64,000 bases of DNA from Diplonema japonicum (taxonomy: Eukaryota > Euglenozoa > Diplonemea > Diplonemida > Diplonemidae): positions 558,001-622,000 of the forward strand of contig OZ025673.1 of assembly GCA_964019335.1 (NCBI GenBank), written 5' to 3'. A program made the translations under genes and the position numbers. This document shows positions 19,277 through 29,928 of the stretch, in pieces; position 1 is the first letter of the stretch; the number at the start of each line of letters is the position of its first letter. The notes beneath the pieces are model-generated. The model saw only the letters and a list, made by a program, of their open reading frames with translations, ran no database searches and was not told the DNA's origin.

Positions 19277-21216
19277 TCACGCTCGCTTCCTGGAGTTTGT
19301 TCTCGGAGTCCTGGCAGGTGTGGTAACCTTCTTTGCTGCCTTCCTGGCGCGTTGGTCCTGCACAGTCTGCTCTTTGAGGTGTTCCATCTCGGCGAAAAAG
19401 ATTCTTTCTCTGTCTTCCTTCTTGAAGGGAAAAGTGGGCGTGTTACTATCTTTGGAGGGTGTGTGTCTGAATCGGTTCTTGTGAGGCACTTTTGGCGCAG
19501 TTGCATCCGACGTGAGTGACTTGTGCCTGTTATGATATATCGTTGCTTAATCCTTGCCCATACCTGCTGAGCTCTTGCGGACTGTCAAATGACATGGACC
19601 GGTTTACAGCGCTCTTAGGGTCTAGTGTCCCAGTAGAGTCCATCTGCACCAACAACTGTTGCGGTGGTGGCGTCGAAAAGTTAAGCGGCACAGCCTGTCA
19701 TGTCATATTGTAAACACTAAGCACATACCACATGCTGCCTTCTTGTAGGCGACACTCTAGGCGACTGCGGTGCGGAGTTCATTGTTGTGGCTGGGAGTGG
19801 TGCGGGCTGCGCTGGCGTTGCATTCCCAAGATTCTGCATCAGTTGTGTCCTGTGTGTGTTGATAGGACAAAACTAAGCATACCTCAGCATATCGATCTCG
19901 TGTGCTGAGAACTGTGCATCGGCTTGCAGCTTGCTATTTTCTTTTTTCAGTACATCAAGCTGCTGATTCACATGTGACCACGGTGCAGGGATGTTTTCCA
20001 CTTCTTTGAGGAGCGGGTAGAGCTTGCGCTCGTCGGAAAACCTCTCGAGTGTCTCACGGGCAACAACGAGTTCCTCGGAGAGCAGCTTGGTGCGCTCCTT
20101 CTCCTCCGAGAATAACCTGCCTAAGCTCGTTGCCTCTTGCTCGTGGGTCAGGTGCTTGGCCTGAAGTTCGTCCCTCAACGCTTCACGCTCTTGAATAGTG
20201 CCTTGCAGCTCGTCCCGCAGCCTAGCTGCTGCTGTGCTTGTTTCTTGGAGCTGTTGTATAATCGAACGTTGCACGTCGTGCTCTGCCTGCGCCCTCAGTG
20301 CAGGCAAGAGCCTCGCCTCTATGACAGGCGTGAGAGAGTGCTCTATCTCAACTTGCATTTTCTCCCTTGCCTTGTCCACCTCCATTTTCATCGTTGTGCA
20401 CATTTCTTCGAACTTTGCCTGCAGCTCCCCTTGCACCCGCAGCGTGATGTTGTGGGTCAGCTCCCTCTCCATTGTGATTCTCATGTGCGGTTCGAGTTCA
20501 TTTTCAATCTCCTTCCGCAGCTTCGCTTCGAGTGCTTGGGTTATTCTCCGTCTGGCTTCTTCCGTGGACAGGGACCTTCGCTTCAAGTCATCGTCGGCCT
20601 TCATCAGTTCTTCTTGGTGCTCGCTTTCTGCGAGCCTGAGTCGTGTCTCGCGTTCTTCGAGCTGCACCTTCATGGAGTCAAGCATCTGTTGTTGTTCCTT
20701 CTTCCTTTTGGTCCATTCTTCTTCTTGCTCTTCGATCTCTTTGAGGACATCAGTCTTCATCTTCACTGCTTCCACTTCTGTGGTATGCAACCTTTTGTTC
20801 CTCTCTGACTCGAGCTGCTCTTGTTCTGCGCGGACTCTTTTCTCGGTTTCAAGCAGCCGTTCTTCAGCCTGCTGGAATATTACATTTGCCGGTACGAACT
20901 TAGGAGGCGATGTCGTTGGGGCAGGTGGGGGTATTGCGGGTATTGCAGTCACTGCAATGTTGGCTGTTGGTGCCGGCCCGCCTAAGTTCAAGGGTCTCTG
21001 TTCTGGTTGTGTGTGGCTTGCCCAAGCTTGGAACTCCAGCTCTGCCTGCAGGCGAGCCTCAGAAGCTGTCATTGCCGCTGAGGGCTGCGCGGTTGACGGG
21101 AGCGGTGAAGGCATGGGGACGGAGGGCATGGGAACATTTACTGGCCCTGCTGACACCCTGCTGGGTGATATGACATTAGACGCAGAAGTAGATAAAGAGG
21201 CAAGCGAGGAGTCCAT
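19277..21216 (-). CDS. Proline-rich coiled-coil protein, function unknown
   Basis: Four exons (19883-21216, 19729-19849, 19564-19694, 19277-19526) give 611 residues. The first 120 residues are Pro/Ala/Ser-rich. Residues of about 125-440 are a long coiled coil rich in Glu, Gln and Arg. The tail, built from the three small exons, is disordered with PSxxSPxxSPTR-like and TPARTPRTNSRKR stretches that could be phosphorylated by proline-directed kinases. Introns are 33, 34 and 37 nt with GTATG starts. The layout (P-rich head, coiled coil, basic SP/TP tail) is common in cytoskeletal or basal-body proteins, but no named family is recognised. Confidence 0.8.
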
Positions 21217-21310
21217 GCTTCCTGGTAGTAATTAAGTAAAGCTACGACAAACAAAAGGAAGAATAAAAAGAAACACAATTACGCCATCTATCTATAATAA
21301 CAACTTAAAT

Positions 21311-24300
21311 CTATTTTTTAGCATGCAGTTCTTGTTCTTGCCTCTTCAGCTCGGCAAGGACGGCCGCACGTCTGTTCGCACGCTGTTTTGCAGCCTCGAC
21401 ACCCCTGCTAAATGAGTCTGGAACAAAGGATGAAGATGTGATAGGTGGGTGTGATGGTGCTGGTGCTGCTGCTGCTGGTGGTGCGGTATTGGGTCGCAGA
21501 GGCTGAAGAGAAGGTGTGGACTGTGTCTGCTGGTTTTGCTGTGTTGTTGCAGTTTCAGTTCGCATAGTAGAGGGAGAGGGGGAAGGTGCAAGTGAGTGTG
21601 CTGGCACTGGATCAGGTGGTGGGTTGGTGCCATCGATTGACGTGAAGTCCTGCACCACCTCCTCCGATCGCATGGTGTTTGTTGCGTCGAACGTTGCCAC
21701 CCGCAGAACTCCCGGCCGCTTCCCATGCTGGATGGCTATCTGCAAGCCAGACGAAGGGAACAATGGGCTCGAGGTGTCTGGAGCATCACCGCCCATAGTG
21801 TACCTTATGATCCATGAGGGATCATCCGCTGTTGCCACCACCACTATCACTCTAGCATGTGCTATCATCTTCGGAGGCGGAAGGTCACCCGTGCTTTGTT
21901 CATGACCCGCCCCCTTGCTTACCGGCAGGTACGGGGCACCTTCAATAAAGGTCTTTGAGACGACTCTCGAAGGTGCGCGTCTTCCTTTCGTATCAACGCA
22001 TATCGCTTGTAGCTCAGTTGTACCCTTCCGTGGTATCGGGATGCTGTGTGTCCGTGACAGCTCGAGAGTGGACCCCCCCGGCTGTGCCATTGGCATGCTG
22101 CGGTCCAACGTATAGAGTGCCGAGAGACCATCCTCGTCAGGAATCTGCAATTCTACCATAAGCTGCACTGCGTGACAAGTAAGGCTCGGCTTCGTGGGCT
22201 GTGCTGCACCAATTGACCTGGGGCTAACCGAGACTGGTGTAGGTGGGAGAGTGGGAGCAAACGGCAACTCGAGCTGGTATGTTTTAGATACAACACGAGA
22301 GGGTTGCTTCCCAACCACTTTTGCGTAAGCGGTGATTGTCGCTTTGCCTGCACTCATTTCTTTATGCCGCAAGATGATAGCGCTGTTGGGCGGATACACC
22401 TTATCAATGTCAGGCTCACGGTTGATGCCGTAGTATATATCACCGTCATCTGCACAAGAGAGGTACACTTGCAGCTCGTGCCCTACATGAGTGCCTTGGA
22501 TGGGGTAGAAGGTAGGTGCGTGTGTGAATTTAGTCTGCGTAACAGGCGAAGTTGGTGGAGCAGGACCGTTCTCCGTCACCTCGTAGACCACCTCGACGAT
22601 GTCTGACTTAACAACCTCACCTCCGGCTTTCACGAAGCACCACGCCACGACTTCATACCTCCCAGGGTGCGGGAGGCGGAAGGTAGTGTCGCCTTTGATG
22701 GTGTCACTCTTTTGCATTGGTTCAATTTCGTGATTCTTCGGTTGAAAGGTGTAAGAGTAATGCAGCTCCACCTGACCAGCCCAATGAGGCAGCACGGGTC
22801 GTTGTATCCTGCACAGCGTGTCGATACCGTACGACCCCCCTCCAGGTGTCACCTTTGGCACGGCAGGCACCAAACGGTACACTTGCGTCACAGGTGTCGA
22901 CTCCACATTACCCGACGTTGCCACAGCTGTCACGCAGCTCCGCCCGAAGCCACGCAGATGCAGCTCCTCGCCGATGTTGTAGGGCCGCTCTGTGTCATTG
23001 ATGTTCACACGCACACTTGTTGTCTCGCCTCCCAGGTTGATGGTGATGGGGAAGGAGTCTGTAACTACGAACTGTCCTGCAGGAGGATGGAGGCTCACGG
23101 GGTTCACTATCCTGTTCTCAACGTGGACGGGCAGCTTGGTAGGCTTCGACATAAGCTGCGTCACCGGGTCCGTGGCGTTCGCTTCTACCACATACAACCC
23201 CGGCCTTTCCAACGTAAGGTTGACCGGCGAAGGCCCAGAACGCTCTTCCACAACACCACCGCAATCGAGCTTGTAACGGATGATGCCGTCGCCAGTAATG
23301 GTCACTACTTTGGGAACGGTGCCCTTCTCTACAATGGCGGGAACGCTGGGTGCACATCGTACACGAATGCTGAGCGGGTCGGAGTCTTTCCATTCGGGCT
23401 TGGTTGACACTGCCTTGAGTACCCACTCACCAGGAGTAAAGGCAATCGCGGACGTAAATATACTGGTAGGCACAGTGTTGTTCCATTCTAAATATTTGCC
23501 ATCCTCTGCTTTCTCGACAGAATAGAGGACAGTGGGACAGGAGGTGCCTGGGCTTCTATCATCGATTCGGTGCGAGAAGGCTACACTGTCGCTGGGGTCC
23601 ACATCAGCCTTGTCGCGAGGGCACGCTTCCCCTGACACGAGCACCAGGGGCGGCTCTAGCTTCTTTGGTATCACGTACCGCTTCACCATTGCTGGCGTTC
23701 GGGAACCTTGTGCAGCTGCTCGTACTTCGGTAGTCTCCGTGATGAGGATGGGGCTCTCGTAGGGCAGCCCTGCATCCCAAGGGTCCTCACCGGTGACTGT
23801 GTAAAATAAATTGCCAGTCTCCGGGTGCCACAAGGTTAAGAAGAGGCCCTCCTCGTAGACCCCTGGTGCGTGACTGAAGAACACTTCACCTGTGGGTGGT
23901 GTGATTTCCAGCATAGAGGTCATAATGTCTGAGTCCTCCCGGCCAGGTGCGTATGAAAAGGCCTGCACGACGACAGATCCTGTGACGTGGGGGATGTTGC
24001 TGTGGGTGTTCGGGATGTTACACGGGTGAGGGGCTCCCAGCACGATGACCTGCCCGTCCAGCCTCTCGAACTTTGCCATGTGCACAGTAGTCGGCTGGCC
24101 TATTCTGTAATACACTGATGCGTCCGGTGGCGGTACCACAACAAGCGGTGTCCCTGCAGGGTGTTTCCCTCCTGACGGGAGGATCGATGGGACCCCCAAC
24201 CTTTTCGGTGGCACCTCCTCCTCCCTCATCTGCACATCCACCTTTGCCCTCCTACCAACAAACCAGCACACGAGACATAAAAACGCTAAAATAAGCGCTA

Positions 24301-24334
24301 TTATTGTGGCAATGATGGCCCAAAACCATACCAT
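21311..24334 (-). CDS. Membrane-anchored protein with chitobiase-type (CHB_HEX_C-like) repeats
   Basis: Single exon, 1007 residues. An N-terminal signal anchor (about residues 5-27, IIATIIALILAFLCLVCWFV) is followed by a basic RRAK stop-transfer-like stretch. Then come at least seven beta-sandwich repeats of the kind found at the C terminus of chitobiase/hexosaminidases, recognised by elements such as LFYTVTGEDPWD, VLYSVEKAEDGK, IYYGINREPDID, ALYTLDRSMPM and IIRYTMGGDAPDTSSP. The canonical signature is YYTxDGxxPT. The last 150 residues are Pro/Gln/Ser-rich and end in a charged helix (RRAAVLAELKRQEQELHAKK). No catalytic domain is present, so a binding or structural role is likely. Since RRAK follows the helix, the repeats may in fact face the cytosol; topology is uncertain. 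Confidence 0.75.
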   Translation of the reverse strand: MVWFWAIIATIIALILAFLCLVCWFVGRRAKVDVQMREEEVPPKRLGVPSILPSGGKHPAGTPLVVVPPPDASVYYRIGQPTTVHMAKFERLDGQVIVLGAPHPCNIPNTHSNIPHVTGSVVVQAFSYAPGREDSDIMTSMLEITPPTGEVFFSHAPGVYEEGLFLTLWHPETGNLFYTVTGEDPWDAGLPYESPILITETTEVRAAAQGSRTPAMVKRYVIPKKLEPPLVLVSGEACPRDKADVDPSDSVAFSHRIDDRSPGTSCPTVLYSVEKAEDGKYLEWNNTVPTSIFTSAIAFTPGEWVLKAVSTKPEWKDSDPLSIRVRCAPSVPAIVEKGTVPKVVTITGDGIIRYKLDCGGVVEERSGPSPVNLTLERPGLYVVEANATDPVTQLMSKPTKLPVHVENRIVNPVSLHPPAGQFVVTDSFPITINLGGETTSVRVNINDTERPYNIGEELHLRGFGRSCVTAVATSGNVESTPVTQVYRLVPAVPKVTPGGGSYGIDTLCRIQRPVLPHWAGQVELHYSYTFQPKNHEIEPMQKSDTIKGDTTFRLPHPGRYEVVAWCFVKAGGEVVKSDIVEVVYEVTENGPAPPTSPVTQTKFTHAPTFYPIQGTHVGHELQVYLSCADDGDIYYGINREPDIDKVYPPNSAIILRHKEMSAGKATITAYAKVVGKQPSRVVSKTYQLELPFAPTLPPTPVSVSPRSIGAAQPTKPSLTCHAVQLMVELQIPDEDGLSALYTLDRSMPMAQPGGSTLELSRTHSIPIPRKGTTELQAICVDTKGRRAPSRVVSKTFIEGAPYLPVSKGAGHEQSTGDLPPPKMIAHARVIVVVATADDPSWIIRYTMGGDAPDTSSPLFPSSGLQIAIQHGKRPGVLRVATFDATNTMRSEEVVQDFTSIDGTNPPPDPVPAHSLAPSPSPSTMRTETATTQQNQQTQSTPSLQPLRPNTAPPAAAAPAPSHPPITSSSFVPDSFSRGVEAAKQRANRRAAVLAELKRQEQELHAKK

Positions 24335-24415
24335 CCCCGTCCTGTGTTAGAAATGAAGCTCTGGAAACGGCAAAAAGATATGTAATTCTCTCTCTCTCTC
24401 TCTTTTTTTTTTTCC

Positions 24416-27400
24416 CTAAGAATCTTGGTATTCTAAATTAGACCGCCATTCTCCAGAGAGCGATTTGCCTTCAAGAGTAAATTGCAGTACCTGAGAAGAA
24501 GCAACAAAAGCAGAAAGATGGGAGAAGCCTTGTTGACTTTGCTTGTCGTTGCAGATGGTGAATGGGGGCTCGAAGACAGCTTGGCAGGTAACGAGGACAG
24601 TGAGGTTACGTGCGCGGGTGAAGGCGACGTTGAGGCGGGTGAGGTCGTAGAAAAAATCGGCCTTCTGAGAGGGGATGCTGTAGGCAACGAACATGACATC
24701 CGACGTTTGCCCTTGCATTTTGTTGATGGTGTCAACTTTTGCGAAAGGATTATCTCGGTAGTGGCTAAGGGCATCTCGCTGCAGGCGAGTTGGCGTGCAC
24801 ACTTCTGTGCTGTAATTACCCCCATATTCCCCAACACTGCACATCTCAATGCTCTTCGCAATGCGGTGACACAGCTCTGCCTCCATTGCTTGGTCATACT
24901 CACTGCCTCCGTCCACCATCACTGTGAGCATCCCATCTCGCCACTTCTTATTCTCACTTAGGAGTTCCACCAAGTCTCGCTCGCACACCTTCGTCTCCAT
25001 CACATTCTTCTCCTCCTTCAACGTCTTCTCCCCGAAACCCTTCGGCACGTTGTAATCCTTGTCATACAACCGCTGCGAGAACCTGCATATTGTCCGATTC
25101 GACCTGAGGTTCTCCGTCAGCTTCACCAGCACCCCGTTGTTCCCTTCCATCAGCGACCTGAACACCGAACAATACCCGTGCGTGTTTTCTGTTAATGTTG
25201 TTGTGTCATTAAAAAAAAGAGAGAAAAGCACACCTTTTCCTGCTGGTTTGTTACGCTTGATAGGCCCAAGCTGCAGGTGATCCCCGGCAAGCACCAACCG
25301 TCCGGTCTCTCTGTTCACTTTGTTAATCTGTGGCATTTTCTTCGGTGCATCATTATTTACATACCAAGGTGCTTGAGTCTGTGGTAGGCATCTGGCTCGC
25401 CTCGTCGATCACGACCACGTCGTAAGCCTTCGGGACTTTGTACTCACGGGGGTCACGCTTCACTGCATCAGGTGCTTGCTTGAAGGTGCTCTTGGCCATG
25501 AGTCGCCATGTAGTGCATCCCATGACAGAAAAGTTCACTTCTTTTTTAACTTCCTTCGGCGGTGCTTCTCTGAAGTCTGGCGACGGTGACCTTGATGATT
25601 CTTGTACGTCCCGCTGCGTGTCCTGAGGGGGGTCTTGGAGTCTTGGCTCACTTGTTGCACGGCCCCAGGACTGTGAGAAGGATTTGGCATCACGTGGCGG
25701 TGCCGTGTCGTACCAATAATCACCGTCCAAGATGCACACCAACACCTCATCCCACTTGGGGTTGAGAACTGCACGCTCCGCGACCAGCTTCTTAACACGC
25801 TCAATGACCTCTGTGAATGCTGTTTTAGCTACAGAGCTCACCAGGATGTGGCATTGCTTGCATGACAACAGCGCAGTTTCCATCCAGCGCACGATGGCAC
25901 GTGCTAAGTAGAAAGTCTTCCCCGTCCCTGGAGGCCCCCAGACAAGTTGCATTTGGCTTGTTAACGAGTGGTCGAAAGCCCTCTCCTGGCTCGCCGTCAT
26001 CGGCATGCACTTCCGCAGCTCTTCTAAATTACCGGGGCTGGCAGGCACCGGTTTGTTCGGCATGCACGCTGCTCCCTTTTCCAGAAGGTCGACAAACAAC
26101 GTGGCGTCAACAGCGCACAGCGCAGTCATCACTTTCGGGAAGTTCACATCTGTGTACCGCTCGTGCAGCATGAACAGCTTGCCCGTCGGTGCATTCGCCA
26201 GCCACTCTTCGCAGCCTCCTCTCTTAAATACAGTCAGCCAGCCTATGTGGTCGCCGCATTTCGAAAAGAGTTTCTTCAAATAAGTATCTCTGCAAGGTGC
26301 TTCGTCTCGGTCGATGTCGCACAGCGTTATGCCTTCGATGTCCCCCCACTGCTTCGACAGAGCGGAAACACACGAGAAGGTCAAGTCAGGGAAGTCGGCA
26401 GCTTTGTTGATGCGTCCTTCTGTGCATGGCACCGGAGGGCTCGGCGACAGTAGCCACCCGCCCATCTTGAAGGACTCGTAAACTACATATTGCTCACCTT
26501 CTACAACGCAGAACCTAAAGCTCTTGCCACTTTGTATCTTCTCAAGAACGATACAAGGACGCGTGTTCTGCATGTTTTGGGCTTGTGCGAGTGCTTCTGC
26601 TTGCCTGCTGTACAGCAACTGTGAAGCAACTGGGCTTTTGTTCCACATCAATGGGCTCGTGTTTCGCACATTTTCCCCCTTGAGTAGATTCGTGGTCTCG
26701 TGTTTCTTGCGCAGCCATTCCAGGAGCTTGTACCCATTGACAGCTCTATCCGTCACCTGTGCCTCACCCAAGGGCAGCAAGTCATCGATGATTGGTATCC
26801 CGGTAAACTTGCTGATGTCAGATGACAAGGTGATCCCCACAGAGGGCCAATGCAATGTTGCATTTAGACAGGCGTCCAGCGACGCCACCTTAGCCGGTCC
26901 GTACATCAGCTTGTTGAGTGCGGGCTTCGCAACTTGTGATACGGTTTGCGCTGGAGTATCAGCAGTCAGTTCCTTGCCACTGATATGTTTCGCTGCTCTG
27001 CTTGCTAAGGTGCCTTTTGTTCCAGATGATGAGATGCCCAGTCGGTAGCAGATTTCCTCATACTGTCCTTTGAGGGAGCTTTCTTTGATGCTCAGAGTTG
27101 AATCGAGACCTTGAAACAGATCACTATACAGCCCAAGTGAGCTCAGTGACGAATGATCCGCGATGCGGAGAAGACATTCCTTAAGGTCCACGCTGTCGGG
27201 GTGCTGCACGGCCCACCGAACGAGCTGCTGTGACAGATGCCTTATCTCCTGATCCGATGTGGTGTAGAACTGCAGCGTGGCATCGTGAGTTGTGCCACGT
27301 AGCACTTTAAGAAGAGCATCAACAACCTGCTGCATGGTAGGCTTTGTCAGTACCGTGACCTTGTCCTGTGCTGTTGCCACTGCGAATTTTTGCAGTGCGT

Positions 27401-28415
27401 TACTCTCGGGACTGAAAACTGCGACAAGCATTGCTTCCGTGTCCGATTGCTTAAGTGGAGTTTTGTGGAAATTTGCCGGCTCGACCGAAGTGGTCAGGCA
27501 AGCCTTGACCTGCGGTATCCTCTCGTCATCTGTTCTGCAGTTCAACAGCATCGCAAGCTGCTCTTTAGAAGGGTCTGTTGCAACTGTGGCGGTCCACCAC
27601 GCATCCAGGTCTTTCAAGGTTGCGACTCCTGTTGTTGCTTGAATGGCCTCAAGCTTCTCGAGAGTCATGTTTTTGAGGGCCTTGAGAGTGCCTGCAGCCT
27701 CGTCTCTGCACTTATCGATGTACGAGCAGCCTGTACAGGTACTGGGGTTCAGCACCCAAGCTGGATTTGTGAGTTTTGTTTGCATCATTTTGAGCACACG
27801 TCGCACTTGCGACTGCATAACAGCGAGGTCTGTGGTCTCCACGATGTAGGGGAGTGGCGTGTCCTCGTGTGGTTGAGGGGCGCGCCAGATCTCACCAACA
27901 GAAGAGACTGCGATAGAGGTGCCGTTGAGGTGTTTCTCGAGGATATATTTGTAAGCAGCTATTTGAGCTTGGTGCGAGACCTTCATCTTAAGGCTGGCCT
28001 TGATGTCAATGACGGTGACGGTGATGGTTGTTGTGCGCTGCACGCGGAGGAGGTCAGGGAAAGCACGGGACAGAGAGAGGTCGGTCCCAACGGTGCCCAC
28101 TGGCGTGGCCGCCAGAGGCAACTGTGCAATATATATCTCACCCTCTCCTGCAATACTATTCAGATACTCTGCCAGACCCCCGCTACCACACACAAAGGCT
28201 TCCATTTCTGTCGCATCGATAACTGTGATGCCTCTCTCCTGCAAGTTCTTCACGACGTTCTCTTCAAATTTATTGCCCCTCTCCAGATACTCAGCCTCCG
28301 TACCCACTGGTGTTTTTTCGGCCTCTACTCCTTGTTCTTCAGATGATTGTAACAAGTACTTCTCACACCCACCTCTGTGGAAGTATGTTCCTAAGTTAGA
28401 CGGCCGGATCTTCAT
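24416..28415 (-). CDS. Dna2-like RecB nuclease-SF1 helicase fusion
   Basis: Three exons (25365-28415, 25234-25327, 24416-25188) give 1305 residues. The N-terminal 260 residues are a PD-(D/E)xK nuclease of the RecB/Cas4/TM0106 type: FPDLLRV supplies the first Asp, VIDIKAS the D-x-K, and QAQIAAYKYIL the third motif. A Cys at residue 18 together with CTGCSYIDKC (C-x2-C-x5-C) would form the Fe-S cluster seen in Dna2 and Cas4. The C-terminal half is an SF1B helicase: GPPGTGKT (Walker A), VVIDEASQM (motif II), LAGDHLQLGP (III), LTENLRSN (IV), NKMQGQTSDVMFV (V) and RLNVAFTRARN (VI). This order matches Dna2, which processes flaps and DNA ends, but the nuclease looks closer to the TM0106 kind, so it may be a paralogue. 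The second intron (45 nt) is a stopless multiple of three. Confidence 0.85.
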
Positions 28416-28554
28416 GTTCCCCTACTTCTCCTACGGAGCTAGGTTGGAGAAAGAGATCTAACCCTTCGCACCATGCAACTCTCTCCAGAGATGAGAGTGT
28501 CAACCGACGATGGCGCTGGGGTAGGGAAAATAACATAAAAAAACTAGCTGCAGT

Positions 28555-28845
28555 TTAAAAATCGTCACTCATTTCATCCATATCTTGGTGTGCCTCGTCG
28601 TCTGAGGCCTCTAATTGAGGGCATTCGACAGGCTGGTTATTGAACCTTCCTTGCACGGTTTCCTGTGGTGGATTATCTTCGTGATGGGTTTTCCTTACCT
28701 TGATTAGCAGCCAGGATTTCGTGTGGCTAAGCAACAGCCCCGTAATCCGCTGTACCTCCTCAACATGTACATTAATCTCTTCCAAGCATATTGACCTAGG
28801 TACTTTGCCCCTCTCAAGGCAGCACCACAGTTTGTGCGCGTTCAT
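28555..28845 (-). CDS. Small acidic protein, function unknown
   Basis: Single exon, 96 residues. The N terminus is a possible helical domain (KLWCCLERGKVPRSICLEE followed by NVHVEEVQRITGLLLSHTKSW). The C terminus is acidic and disordered, ending DEAHQDMDEMSDDF. It is placed cleanly between two solid genes, with normal spacing and on the common strand, which supports it being real. No family recognised. Confidence 0.5.
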   Translation of the reverse strand: MNAHKLWCCLERGKVPRSICLEEINVHVEEVQRITGLLLSHTKSWLLIKVRKTHHEDNPPQETVQGRFNNQPVECPQLEASDDEAHQDMDEMSDDF

Positions 28846-28899
28846 TGCACCGATTTTCTGTGTTTGATTTACCCCTCCCCAATTTTAGTCGTTGTTGTT

Positions 28900-29835
28900 T
28901 CATACATCCACCATCAGCTTCTCGATATTCCTTCGCACTGTTACCATATTAGCCGCAGTTAAGATGTTGACTGTCTGAGCTTGGAGCTCTTGTTTTTCTC
29001 TGTTTGGCTTGCACCACAGCACCATTGATGTACATTTTTCACTCGGAGCGAGGTCGTGGAGCCACCAGTGGGATGGGAGGAAGAGCACCTCATTCGGCAA
29101 CAGGTCCACCACTCGTGCGTACTCTGCTGCCCACGGGAACCGCGGGTAGTTGGGGCCGGGGTTAGTCCCCTTTTCAATGTGCTCACCAAGTTGGCTGTAC
29201 TTGTCAGCCGGGTGCGAGACTGGATAAGGATACAGAGTAGCGTAAGCAGCAGGGTGGAACACAATGACCCTCCGCCGTCCAAAGAGCTGTGCATGTATCG
29301 TGTCCTGTTCATCGTAGTGTGCGGGTCTGAAGCATTTTGGTTCCCAGATGCACAGCTCATGCGACGTTACCTTCCCAAACCCTGCAACCTTTCTAATATC
29401 GTCGACTACATCCCATTGAAACCCTGCAAACTGCTTCTCAAGCTTCGGTCCCAACCCCACCCGCAAGATGTCTTGCAGCATGTATAATTTTTTCCGGTTC
29501 TTCATGGCTTTGATCCGCTTCAGCTGCGGCGCTGTTAGGCGGAGGCGTTGCGTGGGGCAGACCCACTTCGCAGCATACGGAGAGTCGCTGTCGTTGTTCT
29601 TGTCCGTCAGCATCTGGCCCTCTGAGCTGTACACCGTGAATAGTGCATCGCTGTCCGCTTGCTCGATCAAAAACTCTTCGTCCCATATGTGCTCCGGTTT
29701 CTTCAACAGTGTGATCCTCTTCACAGCAACGGGGCTCTGCTCCGTGACATACTCCTTCCACTCGCTTGATGTGAATGTGACCTTTGGCAGTTTCTTAAGC
29801 TCTGCGACGCTTATGCCCTTTTCTGGCACCACCAT
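28900..29835 (-). CDS. FIH-like JmjC/cupin hydroxylase
   Basis: Single exon, 311 residues. The C-terminal half is a JmjC/cupin_8 domain of the factor-inhibiting-HIF kind: HYDEQDTIHAQLFGRRRVIV gives the HxD metal pair, LYPYPVSHPADKYSQ matches the FIH LYPYPV block, and LPNEVLFLPSHWWLHDL supplies the second His. These enzymes use Fe(II), 2-oxoglutarate and O2 to hydroxylate protein side chains or bases. All three metal ligands are present, so activity is expected; the substrate is unknown. A related but degenerate JmjC gene lies at the right end of the window. Confidence 0.88.
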   Translation of the reverse strand: MVVPEKGISVAELKKLPKVTFTSSEWKEYVTEQSPVAVKRITLLKKPEHIWDEEFLIEQADSDALFTVYSSEGQMLTDKNNDSDSPYAAKWVCPTQRLRLTAPQLKRIKAMKNRKKLYMLQDILRVGLGPKLEKQFAGFQWDVVDDIRKVAGFGKVTSHELCIWEPKCFRPAHYDEQDTIHAQLFGRRRVIVFHPAAYATLYPYPVSHPADKYSQLGEHIEKGTNPGPNYPRFPWAAEYARVVDLLPNEVLFLPSHWWLHDLAPSEKCTSMVLWCKPNREKQELQAQTVNILTAANMVTVRRNIEKLMVDV

Positions 29836-29928
29836 CTTTGCGTTCCTGTAGTGCTAGTTAGTGGTGAGCTTGGGGGGTACTAGGAAAAAGATGGTTCAAC
29901 TGGCTGGTTGTAAAAACAGCATTACAGG

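Noticed and set aside
22667-23407. Plus-strand frame antisense to the CHB_HEX_C-repeat gene
   Set aside because: The residues are His/Arg-rich and pattern-free; the minus-strand gene has recognisable repeats throughout.
24393-24412. CT repeat as a regulatory element
   Set aside because: A simple dinucleotide run in a spacer, more likely part of a pyrimidine tract than a specific signal.
27390-28346. Plus-strand frame antisense to the nuclease-helicase gene
   Set aside because: The minus strand carries all nuclease motifs in this stretch; the plus frame has no recognisable domain.
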